Source: Actinomycetota bacterium
Lineage (GTDB): Bacteria > Actinomycetota > Actinomycetes > Propionibacteriales > Propionibacteriaceae
Assembly (NCBI GenBank): GCA_020161015.1
Contig: JAIUOT010000056.1
Coordinates: forward strand, 145,477 to 209,476
Length of the DNA stretch: 64,000 nucleotides
Direction of reading: 5' to 3'
The notes below the pieces were generated by a model that searched no databases, had not been told where the DNA came from, and saw nothing but the letters and a program-made list of their open reading frames with translations. A program made the translations under genes and the position numbers. Within the stretch, counting starts at the first letter, position 1. Every line of letters starts with the position of its first letter. Positions 1-8,228 of the stretch are shown piece after piece.

Positions 1-1
1 C

Positions 2-73
2 ACCCGCTACGGCTCGGTCGTGGCCCTGGTCACCCTTGTCATCGCGACGCCGTACCTGCTGCTGCGGTACTGA
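2..73 (+). CDS. C-terminal end of an unidentified membrane protein (partial)
   Basis: Only the last 23 codons are in the window, ending with TGA at 71-73. The residues are hydrophobic (VVALVTLVIATPYLLL) and look like the final membrane helix followed by a short RY tail. The frame is open to the window edge. Too little remains to name a family. Confidence 0.4.
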   Translation, partial: TRYGSVVALVTLVIATPYLLLRY

Positions 74-193
74 CCAGCTGCGCACAACTGCCCAGGTGGC
101 CCCCGGGGAGCTCCGCGGCGCACCTACGCTGGAGGTACCAGTTCTGGAGTCGCCGCCCGGGTACCTTGCACGGACCGGTAGAGATGCGACGCC

Positions 194-1288
194 ATGACAC
201 TCACCAGCCCCCTTCCCGCGACCCGAGGTTCCGCGGTGCGCGAGGAACTCGCCCGCCGCACGCGCAGCTTCACCGAGCTGGCGCAGACCGTCCGCGAACG
301 CGGGCTGAACACCCGGACGCGCTGGTTCTACAGCCTGCTGTTCGCCGGACTCGCCCTCGCGCTGGCCGGGGCGTTCACCGGCTTCGTGCTGCTCGGCCAC
401 TCCTGGTTCCAGTTGCTGATCGCTGCGGCGCTCGGCGTGATCTTCACCCAGTTCGCCTTCGTCGGACACGAGGCGTCCCACCGGCAGGTGCTGGGCTCCG
501 GGCCGGCCAACGACCGCTTGGGACGCGTCCTGTCGACCTTCTTCGTCGGCATCAGCTACTCGTGGTGGATGACCAAGCACACCCGCCACCACGGCAACCC
601 CAACAAGGTCGGCAAGGACCCCGACATCGCCCTGGGAAACGTGGCTTTCACCGTCGAGGACGCCGTGACCACGACCGGGCTGCGCGGATGGATCGTCCGC
701 CGTCAGGGGTGGTTGTTCTTCCCGCTGCTGCCGCTGGTGGGGCTCGACCTGCACCAGGAGTCGATCCGCTCACTGTTCGCGCGGCGGCCGGTGCCGGGCC
801 GCGCGGTGGAGCTCGCCCTGATCGGGGTGCGGTTCGGGCTCTACGTCGGCGCCCTGCTGTGGCTGCTGCCGGTCGGCATGGCGTTCGCGTTCCTCGGCGT
901 CCAGCTCGCCGTATTCGGCGTGTACATGGGCCTGAGCTTCTCGCCCAACCACATCGGCATGCGGATCGTGCCGGCAGAGGCGCGGCTGGACTTCCTCGAC
1001 AAGCAGGTGCTCACCTCGCGCAACGTCTCCGGCGGCTGGTGGATGACGGCGCTGATGGGCGGGCTCAACTACCAGATCGAGCACCACCTGTTCCCGAGCA
1101 TACCCCGTCCCCACCTGCACCGGGCCGCGGCGCTCGTCCGCGAGCACTGCCGCGAGCACGGCGTCGAGTACACAGAGACGTCGCTGGCGCGGGCGCTGGG
1201 CATCGTGGTGCGCCACATGAACGACGTGGGACTGGCCGCGTCCCGCACGTTCCGCTGCCCGACCTCCGCGGCCCTCGGGCGTCCCTGA
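194..1288 (+). CDS. Membrane fatty-acid desaturase
   Basis: This is a 364-residue membrane di-iron desaturase that would introduce a double bond into an acyl chain at the inner face of the membrane. All three histidine boxes are visible: HEASH (about residues 92-96), HTRHH (129-133) and QIEHH (294-298). The last is the QxxHH form typical of front-end or acyl-CoA/lipid desaturases. Hydrophobic stretches near 45-90 and 205-245 supply the membrane hairpins. An alternative frame from 166 lacks these motifs. The gene stands alone ahead of a DEAD-box helicase. No ferredoxin or reductase partner is adjacent. Substrate and regiospecificity cannot be read from the sequence. Confidence 0.9.
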   Translation: MTLTSPLPATRGSAVREELARRTRSFTELAQTVRERGLNTRTRWFYSLLFAGLALALAGAFTGFVLLGHSWFQLLIAAALGVIFTQFAFVGHEASHRQVLGSGPANDRLGRVLSTFFVGISYSWWMTKHTRHHGNPNKVGKDPDIALGNVAFTVEDAVTTTGLRGWIVRRQGWLFFPLLPLVGLDLHQESIRSLFARRPVPGRAVELALIGVRFGLYVGALLWLLPVGMAFAFLGVQLAVFGVYMGLSFSPNHIGMRIVPAEARLDFLDKQVLTSRNVSGGWWMTALMGGLNYQIEHHLFPSIPRPHLHRAAALVREHCREHGVEYTETSLARALGIVVRHMNDVGLAASRTFRCPTSAALGRP

Positions 1289-1477
1289 GGCACCTCTCCC
1301 GACCCATCCGCGGACCCCTCGTTCCGGGGTTCGGGGCCGGGTGTGGGATACTGGACGTCAGGGCGCGACTGTCGCAGCCCGGCATCGCACCACATTCCGC
1401 ACCGCGCCGGTGGCCAACCATCGAGGACGCGAGCGGACCTGGACCGTGGTGATCACCTTCGTGAAGGAAGCATCCTT

Positions 1478-2923
1478 TTGTTGCACGCACTCCCCGACCC
1501 GGTGACGTTCGCGTCCCTGGGCGTTCCCGCCCGCCTGTCCGAGACCCTCGGCCGCGGCGGCATCACCGACCCGTTCCCGATCCAGTCGGCCACGTTGCCC
1601 GACACCCTCGCCGGCCGCGACGTCCTGGGACGCGGACGCACCGGCTCCGGCAAGACCCTCGCCTTCGCGCTGCCGCTGGTGGCCCGGATCGCGCGCCTGG
1701 TGCCGTCGGCGTCCGGCCTCGCGCCGTCCAGTCGTCCCGGCGCCCCCCGCGGGCTCGTGCTCGCGCCGACCCGCGAGCTCGCCAGCCAGATCCTCGCCAC
1801 GATCGAGCCGCTGGCCTCGGCCGCCGGCCTGTCCGCCATGACGATCTTCGGCGGGGTGAGCCAGGCGGGCCAGGTGCGCCAGCTCCGCGCCGGGGCGGAC
1901 ATCGTGGTGGCCACGCCCGGCCGCCTGGAGGACCTCCTGTCCCAGAAGCTGATCCGGCTGGACGCGGTGGCCGTCACGGTGATCGACGAGGCGGACCACA
2001 TGGCCGACCTGGGCTTCCTGCCCGGCGTCACCCGGATCCTCGCCGCCACCCCCACAGGTACGCAGCGCCTGCTGTTCTCGGCAACGCTCGACCACGGCGT
2101 CGACAAGCTCGTGGCCCGCTTCCTCGCGCACCCGCTGGTGCACAGCGTGGACACCGCCGAGTCGCCGGTCGCAGCGATGACCCACCACGTGTTCCTCGTC
2201 GAGGACGCCTCCCAGAAGCGACGCGTGGTCCACCAGCTCGCCGGGGGTACGAGCCGCCGGCTGCTGTTCACCCGCACCAAGCACCAGGCCCGCAAGCTGG
2301 CCCGCGAGCTCACCGCCGGAGGCATCCCCGCGGTCGAGTTGCACGGCAACCTGTCCCAGAACGCCCGTGAGCGGGGGCTGAAGGCCTTCGCGGACGGACG
2401 GGTGAAGGTCATGGTCGCCACCGACATCGCGGCGCGCGGGATCCACGTCGACGGCATCGACCTCGTCGTCCACGTCGATCCGCCGGCCGAGCACAAGGCC
2501 TACCTGCACCGTTCGGGCCGCACCGCGCGCGCCGGCAACGACGGCGAGGTGATCACGCTGGTGCTCCCGGAGCAGCGCCGTGACTTCACCGGCCTGGCCC
2601 GCGCGGCGAAGATCACCGCCCAGCCGACCGCCGTCCGCGCCGGTGACCAGCGCGTGGCCGACCTCGTCGGCACGCCGGCCGCGGCCGTCGACCCGGGACA
2701 GGCCCCGTCCGCCGCGGCACGCCAGGGCGAGCCGCAGCCGGCACGCCGTCCCCGTCCGTCGTCGGGAACCGCCCGCAGCACCACGGACGGACGCCGCTCC
2801 ACCGCCGGTGGGCCGCGCCGCCCGGGCTCCTCGGTCGGCCGGGCCGACAACGTCGTGGCGATCTCACGCCAGGGCACCCGGAGCCGCCGCCACACCGGTG
2901 GCGGCCGGCGGCGCAGCGCCTAG
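1478..2923 (+). CDS. DEAD-box ATP-dependent RNA helicase
   Basis: RhlE/DeaD-type RNA helicase that remodels RNA duplexes. The Q-motif region (FPIQSATLP) is followed by Walker A (GRTGSGKT), PTRELA, the literal DEAD box (VIDEADHM), SAT (LLFSATLD) and motif VI (HRSGRTARAG). The tail of about 100 residues is rich in R, P, S and G, as in actinobacterial family members, and probably binds RNA. The frame is open from 1343, but homology begins at HALPDPVTF and a purine-rich GAAGGAAG lies just upstream of tandem TTG codons at 1478 and 1481, so a TTG start is likely. The leader from the desaturase stop is nearly 190 bases. The stop overlaps the stop of the convergent anti-sigma gene. Confidence 0.9.
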   Translation: MLHALPDPVTFASLGVPARLSETLGRGGITDPFPIQSATLPDTLAGRDVLGRGRTGSGKTLAFALPLVARIARLVPSASGLAPSSRPGAPRGLVLAPTRELASQILATIEPLASAAGLSAMTIFGGVSQAGQVRQLRAGADIVVATPGRLEDLLSQKLIRLDAVAVTVIDEADHMADLGFLPGVTRILAATPTGTQRLLFSATLDHGVDKLVARFLAHPLVHSVDTAESPVAAMTHHVFLVEDASQKRRVVHQLAGGTSRRLLFTRTKHQARKLARELTAGGIPAVELHGNLSQNARERGLKAFADGRVKVMVATDIAARGIHVDGIDLVVHVDPPAEHKAYLHRSGRTARAGNDGEVITLVLPEQRRDFTGLARAAKITAQPTAVRAGDQRVADLVGTPAAAVDPGQAPSAAARQGEPQPARRPRPSSGTARSTTDGRRSTAGGPRRPGSSVGRADNVVAISRQGTRSRRHTGGGRRRSA

Positions 2924-3348
2924 CCCGCCTGCGGTCGCCCGCGGACCTTCCGCGCGCTCCAGACGTTCCCCGCGGCGTCGTGGCGGTAGGTGAGCTCGTC
3001 GACCATCAGTTCGATCAGGGCGAGGCCCCGGCCGCTCTCGGCCTCCTCCCCGGGCATCCGTGGCTCGGGGGGGCCGGCGAGGGGTTCCCCGGTGTCGGTC
3101 GTCTCCAGGCGCAGCTCGTCCGCGGTGATGGTGAGCGCGACCTCGCAGAACACCGGGCGGTGCGGGTTGTTCTGGATCACGTTGGTGACCAGCTCGCTGA
3201 GCACGGTCTCCATCACCATGCGTTCGGGCACGCTGACGTCAGCGCGCTCGGCCCAGACGCGCTCGAGGAAGTCGTGCGCGTCGTCCACGGTGTCCGGCGG
3301 GCTGTGGACGACGGCGCTGTAGCTAGTTCCGGAAGGCGTCATCGGCAT
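2920..3348 (-). CDS. RsbW-like anti-sigma / ATP-binding serine kinase
   Basis: 142-residue single-domain GHKL ATPase of the HATPase_c_2 type. The N box is clear (ETVLSELVTNVIQNN), followed by a degraded G1 (TTDTGEPL) and a G2-like GRGLALIELMVDE. Such proteins bind a sigma factor or effector and phosphorylate a STAS antagonist. It is the last gene of a minus-strand operon and overlaps the 3' end of the STAS gene by 26 bases, which fits a cognate kinase-antagonist pair. No sigma factor lies beside it, so its target is unknown. The two ATGs at 3348 and 3342 are both possible starts. Confidence 0.85.
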   Translation of the reverse strand: MPMTPSGTSYSAVVHSPPDTVDDAHDFLERVWAERADVSVPERMVMETVLSELVTNVIQNNPHRPVFCEVALTITADELRLETTDTGEPLAGPPEPRMPGEEAESGRGLALIELMVDELTYRHDAAGNVWSARKVRGRPQAG

Positions 3349-3658
3349 TGGCGTACGGCTTCAGGATCCGGTCGACATTCGACAGCTGGAGGACGAGGGC
3401 GACCTGCTCGCCCACCCCGGCGAGCCGCAGGTCGCCCCCGGCCTGGCGCGCGGTCTTGAGCGAGGCGATCAGCGCCCCCAGGCCGGAGGAGTCCATGAAG
3501 TCGACGCCCGACAGGTCGACCACCACCCGCGGGCGACCGGACTGGACCGCCCGCGTGACGGTGTCGCGCAGCTCGGGCGCCGCGACCATGTTGAGCCGGC
3601 CGTCCGGCCGGACGACGGCGATGTCCTCGCCCACCGGGTCGGTGCGGAATTGCGTCAC
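3323..3658 (-). CDS. STAS-domain anti-sigma factor antagonist
   Basis: 111-residue stand-alone STAS protein (SpoIIAA/RsbV class). The phosphoacceptor motif is DFMDSSGLGAL, with the conserved serine in DSSG; the neighbouring kinase would be expected to phosphorylate it and a PP2C enzyme to dephosphorylate it. The GTG start overlaps the glycosyltransferase stop (GTGA), so translation is probably coupled. It sits between the glycosyltransferase and the RsbW-like kinase, downstream of a SpoIIE-type phosphatase, giving a complete partner-switching set in one operon. Confidence 0.9.
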   Translation of the reverse strand: MTQFRTDPVGEDIAVVRPDGRLNMVAAPELRDTVTRAVQSGRPRVVVDLSGVDFMDSSGLGALIASLKTARQAGGDLRLAGVGEQVALVLQLSNVDRILKPYANADDAFRN

Positions 3659-5625
3659 TTCTCCTCCTCGTTTCCGGGGTACCCGCGGTAGCGGACGGCA
3701 CCGACCAGCACGGACATGGCGACCAGGTCGAAGCAGACCCAGCCGATGTTGACCAGGGTGCCGACAGGCTCGGCGCCCCACACCGCGAGCCGGAGGACTC
3801 CGGCCACCACGGCGACCACCAGGGCCACGGCGGTCACGATCTGCCAGCGGATCTCGCGCAGCGGCCGCCGCTCGGACCGCGTGCCGTCCTTCGGCGTCAC
3901 CGCGAAGCTGAGGGGTCGCCCGCCCCAGACATTGGCGGCGGCGGTGACGCACGCCGTGATCCACACCGGGAACAGGGCGATGGTGTACTGCTGCCCCCGC
4001 CAGGTCGGCAGGCCACGGGACGCGACCAGGAACAGGAGCTGGTTGGCCACCATGAACGGCAGGAACCGCCAGAAGAACGGTCCGGCGTAGCTGTTCACCG
4101 GCAGCACCCCCGCGGTCAGGAACAGCACCGGGGCCACCAGGTAGACCAGGGTGGCGAAGCCGGCGAGGTAGCTCCACATCGTCGAGAAGTACATCAGCCG
4201 CTGCGCCGGACGCAGCCCCTTCAGCGCCAGCGGGTTCTCCCTGAGCAGCACCTGGACCGTGCCCTGGGCCCAGCGCAGGCGCTGGGTGAGGGCCGCCGCG
4301 AGTCCCTCCGGGGCGAGCCCCTCGACGAGGATCTCGTTGTGGTAGACACTCCGCCACCCGTTCGCGTGCAACCGCATGGAGGTCGCCATGTCCTCGGTCA
4401 CCGAGATGGTGGCCATCGGCAGCAGGGCCTGGGCCTCGCCGGAACGGCCGACGTCGATGGCGTCGATCGTGGCGCGCACGGCGTCGAGGGCGTTCAGGGG
4501 GCTCAGCTCCTGCGTGGCGAGGCTGCCGACGATCGCCGCCGACGCGGCGGTGACGCCGTGGTCCTCGATGCCGAGGTCGTCGAGGTCGGCAGCGATGGCC
4601 GCCAGGTCGCCGGCGACCGCCAAACGGGACAGCTCGGAGATCCGCTCGCCCAGCACGAACGTGACCTCACCCAGGGGCGCGCCGTTGCCCACGGCCGCGA
4701 GCGCGTCGCCGACGGCCTCGTGGGTGGCGACCAGCGCCGCCCGCTCGGCCGGGGTCACCGCCCGGCGCGCGGCGCGGCGAAGGATGCCCCGCGCGTCCTT
4801 CAGGCCGGTGACCACCGCCTTCTCCGTCGCGCTGACGTAGCCGAGGATGCCCAGTTCCATGAGCGCCTCCCGCCGCAGGACGGCGTTCGACCCGCAGAAG
4901 AAGGAGGCGCCCCATCCGTCCTTGCCCTCCTGGATCGGGCCGTAGAACAGCGGCGCCTGGCTGCCGAGCGGGTCGTCGTCGGGGACGTTGTTGAAGTACT
5001 GCGGGGTCTGGACGAGGGCCAGCCGCTCGTCCTGCGCGAAGTAGCCGAGCGTCCGGTCGAGGATGTGGGGGTAGGGCACCATGTCGGCGTCCAGCACCAG
5101 GATGAACTCGCCGGTGGTCTGCATGAGCGCGTTGTTCAGGTTGCCCGCCTTCGCGTGGCGCGGCTTGCCGGCCCACTCCTCGCCCCGCGTGAGGTAGTCC
5201 ACCCCGAGCGTGGCCGCGCCGGCCCTCAGCTCGGCCCGGTCGCCGTCGTCGAGGATCCAGGTGCGGTGCGGGTAGGTGATGTCGCGCGCGGCGCGGGCGG
5301 TGTCGAGCACCAGCCCGACCGGCTCGTTGTAGGTGGTGATGAACACGTCGACGCCGAGCCCGGCGGGGGCGGCCGGCGGCTCGCCCCGCTGGCGTGACTT
5401 CCACACCGTCATCCCGAACAGGCTCAGGTCGACGATGCTGTAGGTCTCGGCCAGCACGAGAGGGACGGAGATCCACCAGGCCGACCAGTTGACCGATGCC
5501 CACCACCGCCAGATCACGTAGTTGAGGCCGAGCAGGATGGTCAGGGCGATCCAGACCCGGAGGAGGGCGAGTCGCCGCGTCTCGGCGGCCTCCCCCTTGT
5601 AGGCGCGCGATCCTGGCGGGGTCAT
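3655..5625 (-). CDS. Membrane family-2 glycosyltransferase (cellulose/glucan synthase-like)
   Basis: 656-residue processive-type GT-A glycosyltransferase, predicted to polymerise and export a polysaccharide. Two N-terminal helices precede the catalytic domain. Visible motifs are WILDDGDR, LVLDADMVP (DxD), a late TEDMATSMRLH acidic motif and QRLRWAQGT (QxxRW), followed by at least four C-terminal membrane helices. About 130 residues rich in alanine and leucine (roughly KDARGILRR to LLPMATISV) are inserted between the nucleotide-binding half and the TED motif; this is unusual. No PilZ domain is seen. The start at 5625 overlaps the phosphatase stop by ATGA, and a longer frame upstream is only a shadow. 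Its setting suggests partner-switch control rather than c-di-GMP. Confidence 0.85.
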   Translation of the reverse strand: MTPPGSRAYKGEAAETRRLALLRVWIALTILLGLNYVIWRWWASVNWSAWWISVPLVLAETYSIVDLSLFGMTVWKSRQRGEPPAAPAGLGVDVFITTYNEPVGLVLDTARAARDITYPHRTWILDDGDRAELRAGAATLGVDYLTRGEEWAGKPRHAKAGNLNNALMQTTGEFILVLDADMVPYPHILDRTLGYFAQDERLALVQTPQYFNNVPDDDPLGSQAPLFYGPIQEGKDGWGASFFCGSNAVLRREALMELGILGYVSATEKAVVTGLKDARGILRRAARRAVTPAERAALVATHEAVGDALAAVGNGAPLGEVTFVLGERISELSRLAVAGDLAAIAADLDDLGIEDHGVTAASAAIVGSLATQELSPLNALDAVRATIDAIDVGRSGEAQALLPMATISVTEDMATSMRLHANGWRSVYHNEILVEGLAPEGLAAALTQRLRWAQGTVQVLLRENPLALKGLRPAQRLMYFSTMWSYLAGFATLVYLVAPVLFLTAGVLPVNSYAGPFFWRFLPFMVANQLLFLVASRGLPTWRGQQYTIALFPVWITACVTAAANVWGGRPLSFAVTPKDGTRSERRPLREIRWQIVTAVALVVAVVAGVLRLAVWGAEPVGTLVNIGWVCFDLVAMSVLVGAVRYRGYPGNEEEK

Positions 5626-6932
5626 CGGCGCTCTGCTTCCTTGGCGAGGTCGCGGTGGATGATCACGGCGGTGGCGTCGTCCACCGGCTCTGCGGACGGG
5701 TCGGAGCCGTGGCACAGCGCGTCTGCGAACGCCTGGGGGGTGTCCAGCGCCGGGTCTGCCCTCAGCGTGCAGATCGCGGCCTCCACGTCCGGCACCGACC
5801 CTCCCCACCCTTCGAGCACGCCGTCGCTGACCATGAGCAGCGAGTCGCCCGGGGCGAGGGTCAGCCGCTGCTCGGACCAGTCGCCGCCCAGGCCCACCGG
5901 GAGGTCGTTCCCGGCGAGGCGCTCGACGCGGGTGCCCGCGGCGCGCACGGCGAAACTGAGCCCGTGCCCGGCGTCCGCGAGCCGCACCTCGCCGGTGACG
6001 AGGTCGACCGTGGCGTAGCCGAGGGTGACGAAGGCGTTGCTGCGGCCGAGCTCGGAGTCGACGATCCGGGCGCTGTCGGCCAGCGCGTCCGCCGGCCGGC
6101 TGGCCGGGTTCACCGAGCGGAGGGCGGTGCGCACTGCCGCGGCAAGGATGCCGGAGCCGACGCCCTTGCCCATCACGTCACCGAGGAACACCACGGCGTA
6201 GCGTCCCTCGATCCGCAGGTCGTAGAAGTCGCCGCCCACCTCGCGCGCCGGCACGGCGGACGCCCCGTGATCCCAGCCCGCCCGCGACGGCAGCTCGGCC
6301 GGGGAGAGCGCGCGCTGCACCTCGGCGGCCCGCTCCAGCTCCCTCGCCGCCCGCTCGCGCGCCCGGACGGTGTCGGAGACGTCGAGGAACTGGACGGCCA
6401 GCGTGCCCGGGCCGGCGTCGAGGTCGAGGGGCACGACGCCCATCTGGAACTGGCGGCCGTCCGCCACCTGGAGTTCGAGCCCGAGCTGCCCGGACCGCCC
6501 GGCGAGGACGTTGGAGGTCAGGCGCGCGGCGGCGTCGGCCCCCAGCAGCCGCTCGAGCCACTGCTCGCCGTCCGCCAGCGCGGGCAGGAGACTCGCCGCG
6601 GCGGTGTTGTGACGCTGCACCAGCCAGCCGGAGCCGTCCCTTGCCAGCACGAGCATGCCCGCCAGCGAGGACTCGAAGTTGGTGCGGTAGACCTCTTCGC
6701 TTGCGACCAACCGCTCCGTGGCCTCACGCTCGCGCTGCACGGTGATCGAGATCACCAGCACGATCGCGACCATGGCCAGCTCGAAGGCCTGGAGGAGGGT
6801 CCCACCGACGGTCGGCCCGAAGCGGGGGAAGGAAAAGGGACCTGAGCCGTTCGCGCTGCCGTAGGACGCCACTGCCGCGATCCCGAGCATCTCGACCAGA
6901 ACCCAGCGAAGGGGAGGGTGAGCGCTGCCCAC
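5622..6932 (-). CDS. PAS-like plus PP2C/SpoIIE-type serine phosphatase
   Basis: 436-residue protein whose first ~40 residues look like the last helices of a MASE1 sensor (PLRWVLVEMLG...), then a PAS-like segment (about 70-190), a short helical linker (ARERAARELERAAEVQRAL) and a PP2C-SpoIIE phosphatase with GGDFYDL, LGDVMGKGVGSG and LMVSDGVLEGWGG motifs that hold the metal ligands. It would dephosphorylate the downstream STAS protein. Its beginning overlaps, in another frame, the 3' end of the MASE1 gene. One extra base in the C4 run (plus-strand 6911-6914) would fuse them into one MASE1-PAS-SpoIIE protein, so the GTG start at 6932 is provisional. Confidence 0.8.
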   Translation of the reverse strand: MGSAHPPLRWVLVEMLGIAAVASYGSANGSGPFSFPRFGPTVGGTLLQAFELAMVAIVLVISITVQREREATERLVASEEVYRTNFESSLAGMLVLARDGSGWLVQRHNTAAASLLPALADGEQWLERLLGADAAARLTSNVLAGRSGQLGLELQVADGRQFQMGVVPLDLDAGPGTLAVQFLDVSDTVRARERAARELERAAEVQRALSPAELPSRAGWDHGASAVPAREVGGDFYDLRIEGRYAVVFLGDVMGKGVGSGILAAAVRTALRSVNPASRPADALADSARIVDSELGRSNAFVTLGYATVDLVTGEVRLADAGHGLSFAVRAAGTRVERLAGNDLPVGLGGDWSEQRLTLAPGDSLLMVSDGVLEGWGGSVPDVEAAICTLRADPALDTPQAFADALCHGSDPSAEPVDDATAVIIHRDLAKEAERR

Positions 6933-7666
6933 ACCGGCGGCACGATCACCAGGAAGGAGACCGGGAGGTCGTGGTTGGCCATGAACACCACGACGCTGAC
7001 CACGAGGGCCAGCAGGAGCTGGAGCGCCAGCTGCGTCCGCCGTACCCCGCGCGCGACACCGGGCAGGCGGAGAAAAAGGGGCGCGACCATCAACATGCCC
7101 GCTGCGCGTCGCGGTCCCGCGGAGAAGAGCTGGGCGACCGCGGCCGGGACGTCACCGATCGCCAGCGTGGTGGCGGCGATGGTGACGTCGTAGGCGGTCG
7201 CGGCGGCCATCACCGCCAGGAGGAGCATCGCGAGGTCGGCGTAGGACGCGAGCCCCGGGGACTCGATCCCGCCCGCGCGCAGGATCATGGCGCCGATCGC
7301 CACCTCCACACCGGCGGCCACCGACGCGGCGACTCCGAGCGTGACCGAGGAGTACTGGACGAGGTTCACGCCAAGGAGCACGAGCGCGACAGCCACGCTG
7401 ACGAGCCACAGCTGCCGCCGCGGCGTCCGCACGGCGAGCCCCAGTGCCAGCCCCGAGGCCGGCCACCAGATCGCGCTCAACGCCTCGGCGGGCCGCGTGA
7501 GCACGGCGAACCACCCGAGCGCGAAGATCCCGAGCAGGATGGCCGCGGGCACGACCATCGCCGGCGGCACGAGCCGCCGTAGAGTGGCCGGGAAGTGAGC
7601 TCTGGGGGTGACCAGCACGAACGAATCATCGCGCACGCAGCCTCCCGCCGCGACGGAATCGACCAC
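6752..7666 (-). CDS. MASE1-type membrane sensor, frameshifted from its output domain
   Basis: The first ~248 residues form a MASE1 integral-membrane sensor with about seven helices and the family signature WWPASGLALG. After VPPVWAALTLP the frame leaves the homology and runs about 55 residues of junk, while the MASE1 sequence continues in the next frame as PLRWVLVEMLG at the start of the phosphatase. This is therefore the N-terminal half of a sensor phosphatase, broken by a one-base difference. The start is uncertain: GTG 7666 gives the longest form, and internal GTG codons after GCGGGAGG are alternatives. The stimulus is unknown. Confidence 0.65.
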   Translation of the reverse strand: MVDSVAAGGCVRDDSFVLVTPRAHFPATLRRLVPPAMVVPAAILLGIFALGWFAVLTRPAEALSAIWWPASGLALGLAVRTPRRQLWLVSVAVALVLLGVNLVQYSSVTLGVAASVAAGVEVAIGAMILRAGGIESPGLASYADLAMLLLAVMAAATAYDVTIAATTLAIGDVPAAVAQLFSAGPRRAAGMLMVAPLFLRLPGVARGVRRTQLALQLLLALVVSVVVFMANHDLPVSFLVIVPPVWAALTLPFAGFWSRCSGSRQWRPTAARTAQVPFPSPASGRPSVGPSSRPSSWPWSRSCW

Positions 7667-7720
7667 AATGGAACACGCGCCTGACCACGCCGTTCACCGG
7701 TGGCGCAGGCTCGGACCCTC

Positions 7721-8113
7721 TCAGCCGGCGGTCCAGCTCTCGACGTTCAGGATGTTCCCGTCCGGGTCGTCGAACCACACCGCCCGGTACTGGTTGTCGC
7801 CGAACGTCGCGACGCCGTCGTCCCAGGTGATGCCCTCCATCTCGAAGGTCTGGAAGGCGACCCCCCTGCTGCGAAGTGCGCCCACCTCTGCGTCGAAGGA
7901 CGCCACCGGCACCTGGATCGACATGGCCGTGGCCTTGTTGGTGCCGGCGTAGGCGGACGGGTAGACGAAGAACGAGCCCGATCCGGCGGCGTAGAACACC
8001 CCGTCGGGCACCTCCGAGCGGACACCGAAGCCGAGGACCCCTTCGTAGAAGTCCCGGGCACGCTTCAGGTCACTGACCGCGAGCGTGGGTACCGGGGCGT
8101 AGTCGGCGAGCAT
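7721..8113 (-). CDS. VOC (glyoxalase/dioxygenase) superfamily protein
   Basis: 130-residue single-module VOC protein. It shows the paired beta-alpha-beta-beta-beta pattern with PVPTLAVSDLKRARDFYEGVLGF at the N-terminus and the VWFDDPDGNILNVE signature near the end. Such proteins bind a metal and act in glyoxalase, dioxygenase or antibiotic-resistance reactions; the substrate here cannot be told. The ATG at 8113 follows a good GGGAGGT ribosome site, so the longer upstream frame is rejected. It is flanked by the MASE1 gene and an MFS transporter on the same strand, with gaps that suggest separate transcription. Confidence 0.85.
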   Translation of the reverse strand: MLADYAPVPTLAVSDLKRARDFYEGVLGFGVRSEVPDGVFYAAGSGSFFVYPSAYAGTNKATAMSIQVPVASFDAEVGALRSRGVAFQTFEMEGITWDDGVATFGDNQYRAVWFDDPDGNILNVESWTAG

Positions 8114-8228
8114 GGCACCTCCCACGCGGACCGGGCGACCGTCGTCCGGTCGGCACTTCACGGTAGGTGCGGCGCCGCCGGCCGCCAATGCGACCTCTTG
8201 CGTAGCGGTCTCCCGCGCGGGGACGGGA

